Shown here piece by piece: positions 35,434-48,116 of a DNA stretch of 64,000 nt (positions within the stretch are counted from its first letter, which is position 1; each line of letters starts with the position of its first letter). This DNA is from Cystobasidium ongulense (lineage: Eukaryota > Basidiomycota > Cystobasidiomycetes > Cystobasidiales > Cystobasidiaceae): positions 868,001 through 932,000 of the forward strand of contig BQUP01000005.1 in the NCBI GenBank assembly GCA_022835595.1, given 5' to 3'. The notes beneath the pieces were generated by a model. The model had not been told where the DNA came from. It did no database searches and saw only the letters and a program-made list of their open reading frames with translations. Position numbers and translations under genes: made by a program.

Positions 35434-38400
35434 ATGGCTATCTGCAGAGCTTGCCATGAAGAGACTACATTCGAACATGATCCAGGCTCGGGCACCGCTT
35501 ACTGTCCCAAGTGCGGTAGTGTGAGTTCGTTCATTGCCTTTCCCATCAGACCTCACGTCAACAAGAAGGCAATATGACTGATATACTGCATTCCCCTTCT
35601 AACACTGGCACCTGTATCATTGGACAACGGCACAACATACATCGTAATAGGTCGCTGAAGAGAATCAGATCGTATCCGAAGTCACTTTCGGAGAGAACTC
35701 GACTGGTGCTGCTGTTGTCAATGGAGCGTATGTAGGAGCAGATCAAAGTGCGTCTCTTCATTCACACTTACCTCTGCCTGCCTGGTCTATTCAGGTGTAG
35801 GTCTGGAGTGGTACTGAGAAGCTGACACCTCGTTGCTTTGCGTTGATACTCTCTAGCACGAGTCAAAGCACCTGGTGGCAGAAGACCTGCTGGTGCCGGT
35901 GGTGTAGAGTCTCGAGAGCAGACAATAGCCAATGGTGAGTGGCCTCTTCTCTTCTCTTCGTCTATTGATTCGGGTTATGTAGATTGGCTGATAATGACTG
36001 TTCTCTTTGCGCTTGGTACAGGTCGACGCAAGATACAAGCAATGATCAATGCACTCAGACTACCAGATCGATTTACAGATCAAGCACAACGTTTCTACTC
36101 TCTAGCACTCAACAATAATTTCGTCAGAGGTAGAAGAACGAATTATGTCGTTTCAGCTTGCTTGTATATCGTTTGTAGAATGGAAAAAACTAGTCATATG
36201 CTTATTGACTTTAGTGATCTCTTACAAGTGAGTTTTTCCCTCTTCCCATCAAAGCTCAAGTCAAGAGCTTCGGTTGTCGACCAGGCCAAATGCTGATGAC
36301 GTCTGTGTATTGTTGTGCAGGTCAACGTCTTCATCCTTGGATCTACCTACTTGAAGCTTGTCAAAGATCTCAGCTTAACAATTCCCGCCATCGATCCGAG
36401 CTTGTTCATATCCCGCTTCGCCTCCTTACTAGAATTTGGAGACGAGACACAACAAGTAGCAAACGATGCAACTCGACTAGTACAGCGTTTCTCACGCGAT
36501 TGGATGCATACAGGACGTAGACCAGCAGGTATTTGTGGAGCGGCATTAGTATTAGCAGCAAGAATGAATAATTTTAGAAGATCAATAGAAGAAATAGTTC
36601 AAGTAGTTAAAATTGCAGATGTTACACTGAAGAAAAGATTGGAAGAATTTTCAGAAACTGCTTCTTCAAATTTAACAATTACAGATTTTAGAACTGTTGA
36701 TTTAACTGAAACTGCGGATCCTCCTGCTTTTTCTGACGAAAGGAAGAAAGATCACCATATTCACCATCACAATACATTAGCGAAACAAAGAAATAGCGCA
36801 AAAGCTAAGAAAGTTAGATTTAGTAGGACTGGTATTTTAAGTGATGATGAGGAAGAGAACGAGGACGAGGTTGTCGTCGATGAAGACGCAGATCCAGAAG
36901 AGGAGGAGGAAGATAGACAAGCTACACCTAGAGCTACGACTAAAAAGTCGAAAGGATCGATGCAAGCTATTAATGCAGAGATGGACCAACTCGCTGCTGA
37001 AGGAGGAGTGGGATTAGCTGCTGAAGAGGAGGATGAGGATATCGATGACACGGCATGGAGCGTGCCCATGTCGGAACAAGATGAAGATGGGAATATTCGA
37101 AATGCTATCGCTTCGATAACGGCTGCAGAGGAAGATGAAGAGCGAGGTGGATCAGATCAAGATAATTCTTCTTCCATGCGTGGAAGCTCTATCACTCCAG
37201 GGGGGCAGTATATACCTGCTGAATTAGGTTGGAATGCGAATAAGACACTGCCAGTAGATACGCGAACAGAAGAGGAAATAGCAGCAGATGAAGCTGAATC
37301 AGCTGAGATCACGAATGAAATTGCAAGTGAATTGCATACTCCACATTATAGTACTATTTCACACGAATTAGCGGATAAAGAACAAGCTCGTTGGCAGAAT
37401 GCTCAGAATCCTGCTGCTCTACAATATCGCGTTCATCATAGTGATCCTTCTGGATTGGAGTATCCCACTAGCTCTTCTGGATTCCCTCCAGATGAACAAC
37501 AAATCGATACTTTATCAGATCTAGATGAAGATGAATTGGACGCATTGATCTTAACGGAAGAAGAGGTTAAAATCAAAGAAAGGCTATGGATGGAATTTAA
37601 TAAAGATTATTTAGCAAACGTAGCTGAAAAACATTTACGTGCAGAATTAGATGAGAAACCTATCAAGAAAAGGGATAGAAAGAAGAAAATGCAACCTAGA
37701 GATAGCAGTATGCCTTCTGGAGAAACAGCAGCTGAGTCTACCAAAGCCTTATTAAAACAGAAGAAGTTTTCTAAGAAAATTAATTATGCTGCTATTGATG
37801 CATTACTTGCTGATTCTATCAATGAAGATGAGAAAGATGGAACACGGAATGGAAACAGTAATAATAGAAGTGGAGGATTCTTTGATGAAGTTGATGATCA
37901 TGATGATGCTTTTTCTCGATCTTCTAGAGCATCTAGTTTAGCTCCTTCTGAAGGTGGTTATTCTACTACTTCTGGCCTACTTAGGAAGAGAAAGAGGAGT
38001 AGTTATAACGATAATGGGAACAAGAGGAAACCTTCGAATACTATTCAAGACGCAGAAAGATTAAAGAGGAAATTGGAAATGTCGAGCAAGAATGATAGGA
38101 TCAGAAAGAGTACGTTTAGCCCTACCAAAGGCAGTACAGGCAATAAGGTACTACAAGCTAAGAGGAATCGAGGTGAGAATACTTCTGGAGATCCTTCCAA
38201 GTCGAATAGCAAGAAGGGACGAACGATGGATGAGCAGCAGCAAGGGGACGAGGGAGATGAGGTATTCGTCGAGCCATTGTCGGTGGCGGATGGGGATGTG
38301 TCTGCGGCTGAAGAGGAGCGTGATCAGTCGAGAGTGGAACAGGCAGACCAGAGTGTAGAGATGGAGGAGGAGGAGGAGGAAGAGGAGGAGGAGCAAGAAG

Positions 38401-38528
38401 AGTATCACGCTCCACCTCGCCCTGAACCTGAAGATGAAGACGAAGACGATATGACTGCCGAGTTCCGTAGATTAAGAGGGCAGTCTGGAGGGGATGACTA
38501 TGGCGATGGGGATGAAGGATGGGATTAG
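35434..38528 (+). CDS. BRF1: TFIIIB subunit BRF1 (RNA polymerase III initiation factor)
   Basis: Exons 35434-35520, 35651-35747, 35857-35934, 36022-36227 and 36321-38528 give 891 residues. BRF1 recruits Pol III to tRNA and 5S genes with TBP and Bdp1. The zinc ribbon (CRAC ... CPKC, residues 4-28) is followed by two TFIIB-type cyclin repeats (~90-280; RRKIQAMINALRLP, RRPAGICGAALVLAARMNNF). The Brf1-specific TBP-binding block lies at ~550-600 (DLDEDELDALILTEEEVKIK, then LWMEFNKDYL). The tail is long and charged, with a run of Glu near residue 836. Exon 2 ends in phase 1 at 35747. Confidence 0.95.
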
Positions 38529-38951
38529 CATGTGACGGTCGAGTGATGCATCAGTCATGGCGTGGTGCTTTCAGTGATTATCATAATGCCGATAGCTAGT
38601 ATCATGGGCATGGAGGCGCACTTGGGGTTCATCAAGACCCGGCAGTTGGTGGTAGTGGTTAGTGGGAGTGCAGAGTAGAGTAGTAACAGTGCAATGTCGT
38701 TGTAGGAGTGCTCGTTCATGCTTCATGCTGTATCCTCTCCCATGAACGTCGCACCCGGGAGGACCCGTCGGTGCACATGCTCGAGACCGGCAACTACCGG
38801 CAAGCGACGAGATGCCGTGTCAATTTCTCGCCTTAACATTTATACGGGACGGCAATCCGCTAATCAAATCAGGAAGAAGTGAATAATAATCCAGTTATTT
38901 ATTACGATATCCAGCTACACTCGTTGGTAGTTGTTGTTCTCACTCCAGTTC
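38529..38951. other. Intergenic region before the isocitrate dehydrogenase gene
   Basis: About 420 bp with the BRF1 3' flank and the promoter of the next gene. No gene seen. Confidence 0.4.
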
Positions 38952-41393
38952 ATGCTCCATCACACACTCTCACGCGCTGCAGCGAGCACCCTGAGAGCAA
39001 GATCCACACGCACCTTCTACGCCCAAGCAGCACCTTCGAGCCCACTCCGCCCACTCGACACCCGCGCAGCCAACACCACGGCTTCCAACAGACTCTCCCA
39101 GATATCGCGAGCAATGGCGTCCAGCACTGGTGCGGCGGTCTCTTGCTGGAAGCGTGCTCGTCCGGGGATCCTGACATGCTTGCTTTTATCATTGCTGCAG
39201 ACAAGCGCATAAAGGTCGCCAACCCCGTCGTAGAGATGGATGGTGAGTGCAGAGCATGCCATATGACACTCTCGGTCAATGCTAATCGCTCTGTTCTGTC
39301 TGCAGGCGACGAGATGACCAGAATCAGTGAGCTTTCTCGCTTCTCTGGATGGCTGCCTCCACCCGCTAGCCGAGCAATGCAATGGCGAGATTCGCACAAG
39401 AGCTACATAGCTGACTGCTCCACACCACGCTGCAGTCTGGAAGATCATCAAAGACGAGGTAAGGCTGCATGCTTGTCTCTCATCCGCGCCCTCTCGCCGT
39501 CCACCTTCTTCCTCTGTCTTCTCCCGCCTGGCGCTCGACGGGCAAAATGGAGGAGCTGGCCGCCCACCGAGGGCGCGGCGAATTTACCGAGAAATCTCCC
39601 CGGACTGACACGCCGGCTTTTGCTACACGTTATCACAGCTCATCACTCCCTACCTCGACCTCGACATCAAATACTACGATCTCGGTAAGCTTTTCTTGTT
39701 TCTCTTGGTGTCTTTCTATTCGAAAGCAAGGTCGTCTTCGATCAATATAATCTTCCGAGCTATTTCCCGACTTGTACTTACTTCTGTATTACCTCCCACA
39801 GGCCTCGAATACAGAGATGAAACCGACGACAAGGTCACTTTTGAAGCTGCCGAGGCCATCCTCAAGTATGGCGTTGGTATCAAGTGCGCTACCATCACAC
39901 CCGATGAAGCTCGTGTAGAAGAGTTCAAACTCAAGAAGATGTGGAAGAGTCCCAACGGTACCATCCGAAACATCCTAGGTGGAACTGTTTTCAGAGAGCC
40001 TATCATGGTCGAATCAGTACCCAAGTCCGTCCCAGGATGGGTCAAGCCTATCATTGTCGGACGTCACGCTCACGGTGATCAGGTACGTCGCCTCTTTGCT
40101 TTCATCTTTCGACACTTCATGCTGAGATAGCTGACTCGTATGATTTGATAGTACCGCGCTACCGATATCGTCGTCAAGAAGCCAGGCAAGCTCGAACTAG
40201 TCTACACCCCGACCGACGGCAGCGAGGTTCAACGATTAGAAGTATTCGATTTCAAGTCAGCTGGAACAGGATTAGCAATGTACAACACAGTACAATCCAT
40301 TCGAGATTTCGCACATGCTTCTTTCAAAATGGCAATTTCCAAAAAAGTACCAATGTACATGTCAACTAAGAACACTATCTTGAAAGGATACGATGGTCAA
40401 TGGAAGGACAACTTCCAAGAGATTTACGAATCTACGTACAAGAAGGACTTTGACGCTGCTGGAATCTGGTATGAGCACCGTCTTATTGATGACAGTAAGT
40501 GGCGCACTACCACTATGAGCGATTGAGATGAGAAGCTGACTTATCTCTGTTCGCTTCGACAGTGGTCGTAAGCACCTAAACACGTCTCTCGACCCCTTTG
40601 CTTTGTTTCTCACCTTCTGTTATGCTTTGCTAGGCTCAAATGATCAAGTCCGAAGGTGGCTACCTAATGGCCCTGAAGGTAAGCAGAACCATCACCAAAG
40701 TGTCCACAACGATGAATGCGATGCTGATTACCTCTTGAACATAGAACTACGATGGTGACGTCATTTCCGATATCGTTGCTCAAGGATTCGGCTCATTGGG
40801 TCTCATGAGCTCTGAACTGCTCACGTAAGTCAGGAAACTGGTCTTCACAGAGAGCCTACTACTTCTTTACTGATCCGTTGCATTTGCTTGTGTACGAAAC
40901 AGTCCTGACGGAAAGATTTGCGAATCCGAAGCCGCTCACGGAACAGTCACACGTCATTATCGAGAACATCAAAAGGGACGTGAAACTTCCACCAACTCAA
41001 TCGCTTCCATCTTCGCTTGGACTAGAGGATTGTTATTCCGTGCTAAATTGGATGGAAATGATAAACTTGCTAGATTCGCTAAGGATTTGGAACAGTGCTG
41101 CGTTGATGCTGTCGATAAGGATGGCGTCATGACCAAGGTGAGCATTCTAAAATACGCACTCCTGAACTCATTCTGATCCAGGATCTAACGATCCGCTTCG
41201 CTCGCAGGATCTTGCCCTATCCATCCACGGAAAGAAGTAAGTGAACAATTGGGCTCTGCACATAGGCAAATGCTGATCATATTTGTTACATGAATACAGC
41301 ATGAAGCGTGAACACTACGTTAACACAACCGAGTACCTCATGCACATCAAGAAGATGCTCGACGCAAAGGTTCAGGCTTATACCGACCTATAA
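38952..41393 (+). CDS. IDP1: NADP-dependent isocitrate dehydrogenase, mitochondrial form
   Basis: Thirteen exons: 38952-39129, 39201-39242, 39306-39326, 39436-39458, 39639-39684, 39802-40082, 40152-40494, 40563-40567, 40634-40678, 40745-40824, 40903-41137, 41208-41236 and 41300-41393. They give 473 residues. The enzyme converts isocitrate to 2-oxoglutarate and makes NADPH. Core motifs: [16 protein letters not shown], the substrate-binding [20 protein letters not shown]-like [26 protein letters not shown], and [10 protein letters not shown] (NADP site). The first ~55 residues are Arg/Ser/Ala-rich without acidic residues, a mitochondrial presequence. An internal ATG at 39114 (MASSTG) could start a cytosolic form. 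Exon 8 is only 5 nt (end of DDMV); exons 3 and 4 are 21 and 23 nt. Confidence 0.96.
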
Positions 41394-41897
41394 ATTGAAT
41401 CTTCAAGTTTGCAGAAATGCAATCAATTGGCAACGTCCGAGATTGAGAAGGAGTAAACAACTTAAACAAGCTTTCCACCTCAACTTTGAAGCAAATCTCC
41501 AACATGTACAGCCTCTTAAGAGAAAATCTCTCGCGCATTTTGGGGGAAGTTGTCATTGCTCAAGGTATCAAGTCTTGTCAATATTGCTGAACATAGAGGG
41601 TCTTACATATTTTTCGTTGCGTTGGTCCATATTTTTAAGCAAGCAAAGTTTTCTGCTCGTTCAAAACTAACCGCATGCTCTGCAAGCTGAAGTCCAAACT
41701 TTGCACAAGCTTACCAAAAGGCTCTGTTATGGGGTGTCTTCTCTTCTCAATGGGGATGGTGGCAAGGCTCTGTTCGTCCGATTCGTCCGATGCGTGCGCT
41801 TTGTCTGCTTCATTCACCTCTCTTGCTTCTGGCTCTGTGAAAACCTGTTGAAGACCGCTTCTATCTCGGTAGATACGGCAAGCGACCTTGTGGATTA
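41394..41897. other. Convergent 3' flanks, no gene seen
   Basis: About 500 bp between isocitrate dehydrogenase and the deubiquitinase-like gene, with no credible open frame. Confidence 0.4.
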
Positions 41898-44531
41898 GCC
41901 AATGAGGTCATCGTCGGATGGGATCAACTTTCGAGCATCCAGGTATTTATCGTAAACTTCCCTTTCGAAGTCGATGCTTTCAAGGTCTTCCTTAAGCTTC
42001 GCGATGCCGGATACGATGGCAATCTTCTGTTGCTGCTTATATTCGTCGCTTGTTCGCTTAGCTCTCCTTTTTTACATTACCCTCCTTCTCGCTCATCTTG
42101 AAGGGCTTTTCTTCTTCTTCTTCCCTTTCTACAGAGCCATCTTCATCCTCTGCTGCCTTCGAGCGGGATCGCTTCTTCGAGTTGGTTGCGGTGGATATGG
42201 ATGGGGCGAAAGTACGAGCAGGCGCTGCTGGTGATACTATTGAGCGTGTTATCGTCAGAGCTAATTCCGCTCCATAATCCAGCGCGTCACGTCTGACGAG
42301 GATAATGGAATGAACAGTCCGAGGATCGATGCTCGGAAACACCGCAGGACCGGTACATGTGGACTAGACAAATCATCAGCTCTTGCAGACGCGGGTGTAC
42401 TAGTTTGTTTAAGCTTACATCATTGTAGGACCACCAGCCAGATGCAGTCCGGGCATAGCTGATGCAATGACCAGATTCTCTAGTCTCGCCGACGTGGCAG
42501 CCGACAGCCTGTATGACATATTCTGCAGATATCGGCTGCAATTGTGTTGGTGATTCCGGTGACTGTAATACAAGAAGGAATCGATACCGCGGTATCGTAT
42601 CTGCCATCCAAGTGGAACCGCGAGACGGAGAGTCGGATTGTCATCGGCAAGCGAGACAGTCGGTAAACTACCTTGTGCGGTGCTCGACCACACTCGGCGC
42701 AGGTTACTTCACAGTCACCTTCCTCACTCATGGCATCAAGAAGCTCAGAGACTCGTACTGTCAGGGACCGGCGTAGGAAGCTGCAACTGAATCGAATCTT
42801 GACGCTCGAAACGTGTCTTGCGTCCGATACAATTAACAGTCCGACATGTACGAAGTGCACATAGCCGGGTATCATCGAGAGCGAATGATGGATTTGTTTT
42901 CGTCCACGAATTCAACGAGAAAGCGGAGGTGGTCAAGTGAGCCTGGAATTATTGCTGGTGGGCTCAGGTGCTTGAGGTCGTCTGTAAGAACGTTGGATCG
43001 ACCGTATGCCGTTCGGATTGACTCGATGATCTCGAGTGCCTGAGTCACCCTCTCTGTACTCACAGCATAGCTAGTTCTGTGACCATTTTCACCTGTGAAG
43101 CGTCGAAAAGACGACGAAGAGCCAGCAGTTGGCATGAGATAGACTAATTAACGCCAATATCTTTTGTCTGTCAACTGTCTCTGTAACTCACCTCGACTTC
43201 TTTGCTGCCTTCGTCATCTGTGGCACCTTCTGCTGCGCCAGCAATCCCATTAGGGTGTAGAAGGCGTCTGAAGAGAGGAGCAGGAGTTTCCTTCATGCAC
43301 TGAAAGTATACTATCTCTGTTGGTGCCTCCATTACTTTTACTGCTTCATACTGAGTGAACCATTCGTCGTGGCTTTCGCTTTTGCCGTAAAGATCCGGGT
43401 CTTTGAACGGGAACAGGGCATCTCTCAAATGGTCGCTTGCAGCTTTGTGTGTTGGATCCTGTCTCAATTCCTCTGCTGTTGGATGGAGGAACTGACAGAA
43501 AGTCGGAGGTTCTGCTTCGTGCTCAAGGCGCTCGAAAAGTGCTCTCAAATATTGTCGCTTGATGTTTCGAGGATCATCAGGCCAAACCCATTTGGACTTT
43601 TCCTTTTTTGTTCTTTGTCATCGTCTGCAGTAGCTGTGTTATCTGCTGGGTCTTCTTCGGTGGTGTGTTCGGATGTTATGGCTTGCCTTTGCTGACAATG
43701 TGCTGAGCAGTTTGTGCTTGAACACTCTTGCTGCATATAGCAGACAAACGAGCAGTGGCTGCCTTGAAGCCTGTCGTAAAACGATGGCGTTGGGCGATAC
43801 CCTACAAAATATTGCTGAGCTTTTCCACCCTATTATTGGCAGACTTAATGGCCTCTTCGAGGTGACATGCGATGGAAACTGCTTCTATTTCCAATTTCAG
43901 TTGCTTGAGATCGTCAACATCGTCCGAGCTGCGCTTTGCTAGCGATTCGGCTATGACGAACTTCAGATAGACCAGTTCATCCGCTACTTGTAAGAGCTGG
44001 AAAAGGTTTGACTGATACTTAGCGATTCCAGGATCTCTTGCATGGATGCGTGTTATCAGTCTTATTTCTTGTTTACTGCTTAGGTAGGTGAAAGAGTAGC
44101 GTTTCCATGGACTTTCTAGTATGCGTTGCCTCCTCTTGATTTGACATCAAAATTATACTTTGATGGTCATCGAAGGGTCCAATGGGTACTATGGTTAGAT
44201 TACCGGTGCACTCGATGAAGTTGGACAGCTTGAGCTTCTCCCAATCGAGTCGATGTGCTTTATTGACTGTAGGACTAGCTTTGAGTGGACTGGACTAAAC
44301 TTGACTTGGCTTGAATGTAGTAAACTAAGAACTGATGGTTGTATACTTGAGGCCTGGTCAATAATTAATTGGGGTGACCAACTCACAAGCGAGCGATGCA
44401 GAAGAAAGAGACGAGCTGAACTCACAAGGCGGCTTTTGTACCCCCAAAATTGGAAGGCCAGCATCTTTGGAAGGCTTACTCAGCGTCAGGACGTATGCCT
44501 TCCACCCTTCCATGTCCGCGGATACGGACAT
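41898..44531 (-). CDS. Ubiquitin-specific-protease-like gene of uncertain, possibly decayed structure
   Basis: The 3' half encodes the end of a USP-type fold: CRTVNCIGRKTRF, SELLDAMSEE, CAECG, LPMTIRLSVSRFHLDGRY, then ESGHCISYARTASGWWSYND (His-box pattern) and PRTVHSIILVRRD. The 5' exons join in phase (44531-44426, 44266-44077, 44036-43806) but match no family I know. The middle, with RALFERLEHEAEPPTFCQFL at 43550-43490, has ambiguous introns. Reading frame changes near 42760, 42580 and 42070 need introns of about 7, 25 and 19 nt, or are real indels. After the last change, frame is open to 41898 (KIAIVSGIAKLKEDLES). No USP cysteine box (NxxCYxN) was found. A pseudo-enzyme, a decaying gene or base errors are all possible. 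Confidence 0.5.
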
Positions 44532-44710
44532 TCAGATGGATGCTTCTTTGTATCCGTGGCGTAGAAGGGAAGGGGGGAAAGGAAAAACTTTCCCCTAAGA
44601 CGAAGAAGTTCGGTTTCAATGAGCTGTGGAGCATCTTTATGGCTTGAATAAAGCTTGGTAAGTATGCTTGGGATCTTCATGTCTGGTCATCAGCATTCCG
44701 AGAATAAGAA

Positions 44711-44723
44711 GGGGGGGGGGGGG
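44711..44723 (+). repeat. Homopolymer run of 13 G
   Basis: Thirteen consecutive G residues between the deubiquitinase-like gene and the carrier gene 3' end. It is by far the longest G run in the window and could form G-quadruplex-like structure or be a sequencing-length artefact. Confidence 0.9.
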
Positions 44724-44881
44724 TTGAACTTAGTCTTAACCCTGCCAAACAGTGGCTCTAGACACCAGGCCCGGTTAGCACTTTGTTATGCGGTTGTGAA
44801 AATACTATTGCGCATGCTACAGGTATGAATACACATTACAGATTATATATGTCTTTTTCCATCTTCCGGAACTCCCTTTGC

Positions 44882-46492
44882 TCATGTCGTCAACCAGTTC
44901 TTCGCTGCCTCGCTGCGTAGCGGATGAGATTGTATCAGCGGTCATGAAAGTAAAGCTCAATGACATGAAAGACTCACTATGACACGAATGAGATAGCCAT
45001 CGAAGGTGAGACCTTCAATAAATTGACGCCTAGATATCGTAAGAGTGAATGTCAGCATATCCAGGACATAATAAAGCAGGGATAGTAGCAGAGCTATGCG
45101 AGTGAAGTTCCAAGAGACTCACTCAAACCAGTATACAACCCTCTCAAACCTTCACTTCTAACAATAGTCCTTATAGCATCAAAAGAATTCTTGTATTGAA
45201 AATCAACTTTATCTTTCATGCCAGTAACTTGCATTTTCCGTCTTAAAACATCCAAAGGATATGTCAAAGTCTGTGAAATCGCTCCTGCTGTTGCTCCACA
45301 TGATAATTTTCGCAATGTACTCGGTTGTTGGTCTGGTGGCGTAAAATGAACTTTTAAAAGTTCGTAGAATGTGAAATTGAGTCCGACGTAGGGTGCGACA
45401 CTGTTTGTATACACATTCAAGAGAGTAGATAATTTTTCAGCTTGCTGTGCTCGTTTCAGAAGAGAAAGCTCCAAGCATTGCGATCACTCACCCAGCGGCT
45501 GTCGGTCCAATGCCTCTGTATAGCCCTCTCAGACCACCTTCCTCTTTGAAGACCTTTGCAGTCATCCCAAGCACACCCAGCTCCTTCTGTCTAATCAAAG
45601 CTGCCGTACCAGGTCCAACCATCGCAGGGTTCGCAGCTACATTGCCAATGCTCGCCGAAACGATGCTGATGCGACTTCTGACTAGATCGAGCGGGTAGGT
45701 CGCGCAGACGCTGCATATGCCAGCTAGTGCACCCGCAGTCAAGCGAAGTGGAGTATCTAAAGGAACTGTTCCGTTGTTGGTGAATAGCTTCTTGAACTGT
45801 TCGTAAGAGGCGAATTGAACGGCCGAGTAGGGCATGATTCGAAGACAATTGATACCTGTAGCCCAGAAGCGAAGGAAGGAAAGTCGATTCAGCTATACTG
45901 CGACCACCTTGCGCTGTGACAGTATCTAACTACGTACCGTTGCCTCGGAACATGCCTTTTAGACCTTCTTCCCTCCAGATCTTTGCCAATGCTGATGTGA
46001 CTCCACCATAGGCATGTGATTTACCTTGACATTGATAAATGATCTTCAGTCTTGATGGATAACGAGTGTAAGATATGGCAAGATTGTAGTGAAGGAGTCG
46101 ATCGTCAAAGTAGCGGCGTGGCGAGAAGAAGGCAAGTAGGTTATAGCATGGAAGCAGAAGTCAGCATGAGCTTTAAGCAATGCTGTGGCATGGTCCGAAT
46201 ATGCCTACCTTTCTAATGGAGCTACACTAGTTCTGCTTGCTGCTCCTGCTATAGCGCCAGCAATGAAATAGGAAGAAACGAGGTAGGACGAAGTGATAGT
46301 TTTTGTGCCAGCAGGCGGCTGGGTATCTGATGAAGAGGTGGAAGCAGCCTCATCCTTCGAGTCATTTGAAGTAGAGGTAGTTGAAGTAAGGATCTTTCTT
46401 GTACCAGGCGGAGTTCCAGTTGCAGTTGCTATTGCGGCAGAGGTCGACTTTATGCCGTCGGAAGAAGACGCGGTGGCTCGATGTTCCACCAT
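44882..46492 (-). CDS. Mitochondrial carrier family (SLC25) protein, Leu5/YPR011C-like
   Basis: Exons 46492-46209, 46050-45938, 45855-45492, 45400-45123, 45029-44978 and 44912-44882 give 373 residues. Three carrier repeats are visible, each with the signature after helix 1: SVAPLERLKIIYQCQ, ATYPLDLVRSRI and LTYPLDVLRRKMQ. G-rich even-helix motifs such as GLRGLYRGIGPT are also present. The first-repeat PLERLK and the PYSAVQFASYEQFKK stretch point to the nucleotide/CoA/APS carrier branch. The substrate cannot be read from the sequence. The first ~70 residues form a Ser/Thr-rich extension. The last two exons are 52 and 31 nt. It acts in the inner mitochondrial membrane. Confidence 0.92.
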
Positions 46493-48116
46493 GGTCTGAA
46501 AGTTGGATGGCTTGAAGCGGGATCTCTAGCTGTGTGATGGACGAACTGAACGTATGGATGCTCTCTAATGCCTGTCTATTGGAGTCTATGCTCAAGGCCT
46601 CTTGATACTCTGCTCAGGACGGCCGGAAGAGTGTGGATATAGAAGGAAAGACACCGAGCGGGCTCCAGGACCAGGAAGGCATTGAACGTGGTCGAGATGT
46701 GTGCTTGATGATGTGATGCTATTGATGCGACGCCATGGGGAGCTTGCTTGCCTTACGAATGGTCACTGCTTGTGGCTCCGACGAGCTGTACCGCAATTCC
46801 AAGGTGGCTGGAATTCGCCGGTCGATCTTGGAATGGAGAGCGACACGCTGCAAGGACAGTAGGCTAGCACTAACCTACTAGCTGCTGGTAACCAGGAGTG
46901 CTATCACCACTCAGCAAGTCTGCAGTGACTTGGTCGCATCCCACCTTGCAGTTGTCCTTGCTTGGGCCCCTCATTGCGCGCCAGGCTGCTCGCCGCAGAC
47001 CGGAAGGGCGGGAAATACTGTTGATCCACTCGACTCGCGACAATTCTTGGGACAGCCTTGCATCAGGCCAACAACTTACACACTGACACTGGAACCAGCA
47101 AATCGCCCATACGCAACTCTCTTGCCTGTATCCGGATGGTCCAGGTCCACTACTGAGCGCAGCATCCTGATGCAGGAAGACCACAATCTATGCTACAGCT
47201 CTCCCTGCTCGGGAATATGGGACTCGGTCTTCAGGCCGTAGACGATGCTGCACCCTCGTACAAGACAACGCCAACGTCTAGTTTCGCTGAAGCATATCCC
47301 ACGAGGGCAAGGTATACCACCAAGTAATCCTGTTCCCATCGTCCTGTCTGGGAGGGACAGATGTATTACGCCTCGATGACTTTGTATGCCAGTGCTGGGA
47401 GACCCCAGGCATTTGCTGACACCGCTACAATCCTGCAAGCTACAGAGAATGACATGTTATCGATCCTGTAAGCTGACAGACAAGCGAAGGAAAGGGTGAA
47501 GCTGGCTGAAAAAGGTCCTGCATCACGGTCAGCAAGAACGCAAGGCTTTTAGGCTCTTGCAATTGCAATCCCAATCATCCGCAAACACTTACAATGCAAA
47601 CCGCGTAAATGCAATTCCTTACATCAAGAACAACCCATATTGACAGTCCCAGAGCCTTTCTTCACTTTCATCACATCCATCTTAAACTTGATAATTTCCT
47701 TTTTCTTCTATAACATGCCTGTAGCCAAACGTTGTGCTCCTCCCCCAATGTTGTAGAGACTTGAATAAATCCTATACTTCGAAAATGGACATTCCGCTTT
47801 CGCGGTCGGACATCAGATTGCCAGCATTACTGTGTCGGAAGTTGTAAAACATACGCTGGTAAATGGCAAGAGGTGGTAGAGTGTCGCCATGTGGAAGACT
47901 GCCAACCACTTGCCAGTTACACCCGGGTGCACCATAATAGCCTTATCAGGGCATGAACAGTAGGGATTCCCCCGCGCGCCACAACCGTTATCGTTGGGCA
48001 ATTCGTGACGTAGCGGGAACGGAAGAGAACTGAAGACATCGTGGTCAGGTGGATTGAATACGACACAGCTCTTTCTTTTATAACAACAAATCTACACACC
48101 TTTTCAATCTAGAATA
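46493..48116. other. Gene-free region, 1.6 kb
   Basis: This lies between the divergent carrier and small-protein genes. The open frames on both strands (about 100 residues at most) look like chance frames: they are Cys/Trp-rich and have no family resemblance. It should contain both promoters; a TATA-like TTTTATAAC lies near 48076. Confidence 0.4.

Noticed and set aside
38340-38400. GAG/GAA run as a stand-alone repeat
   Set aside because: It encodes the poly-Glu tail of BRF1 in frame and needs no separate explanation.
46870-47241. Overlapping ~100-codon frames on both strands in the 1.6 kb gap
   Set aside because: Trp/Cys-rich chance-like composition, no homology, and competing frames on both strands.
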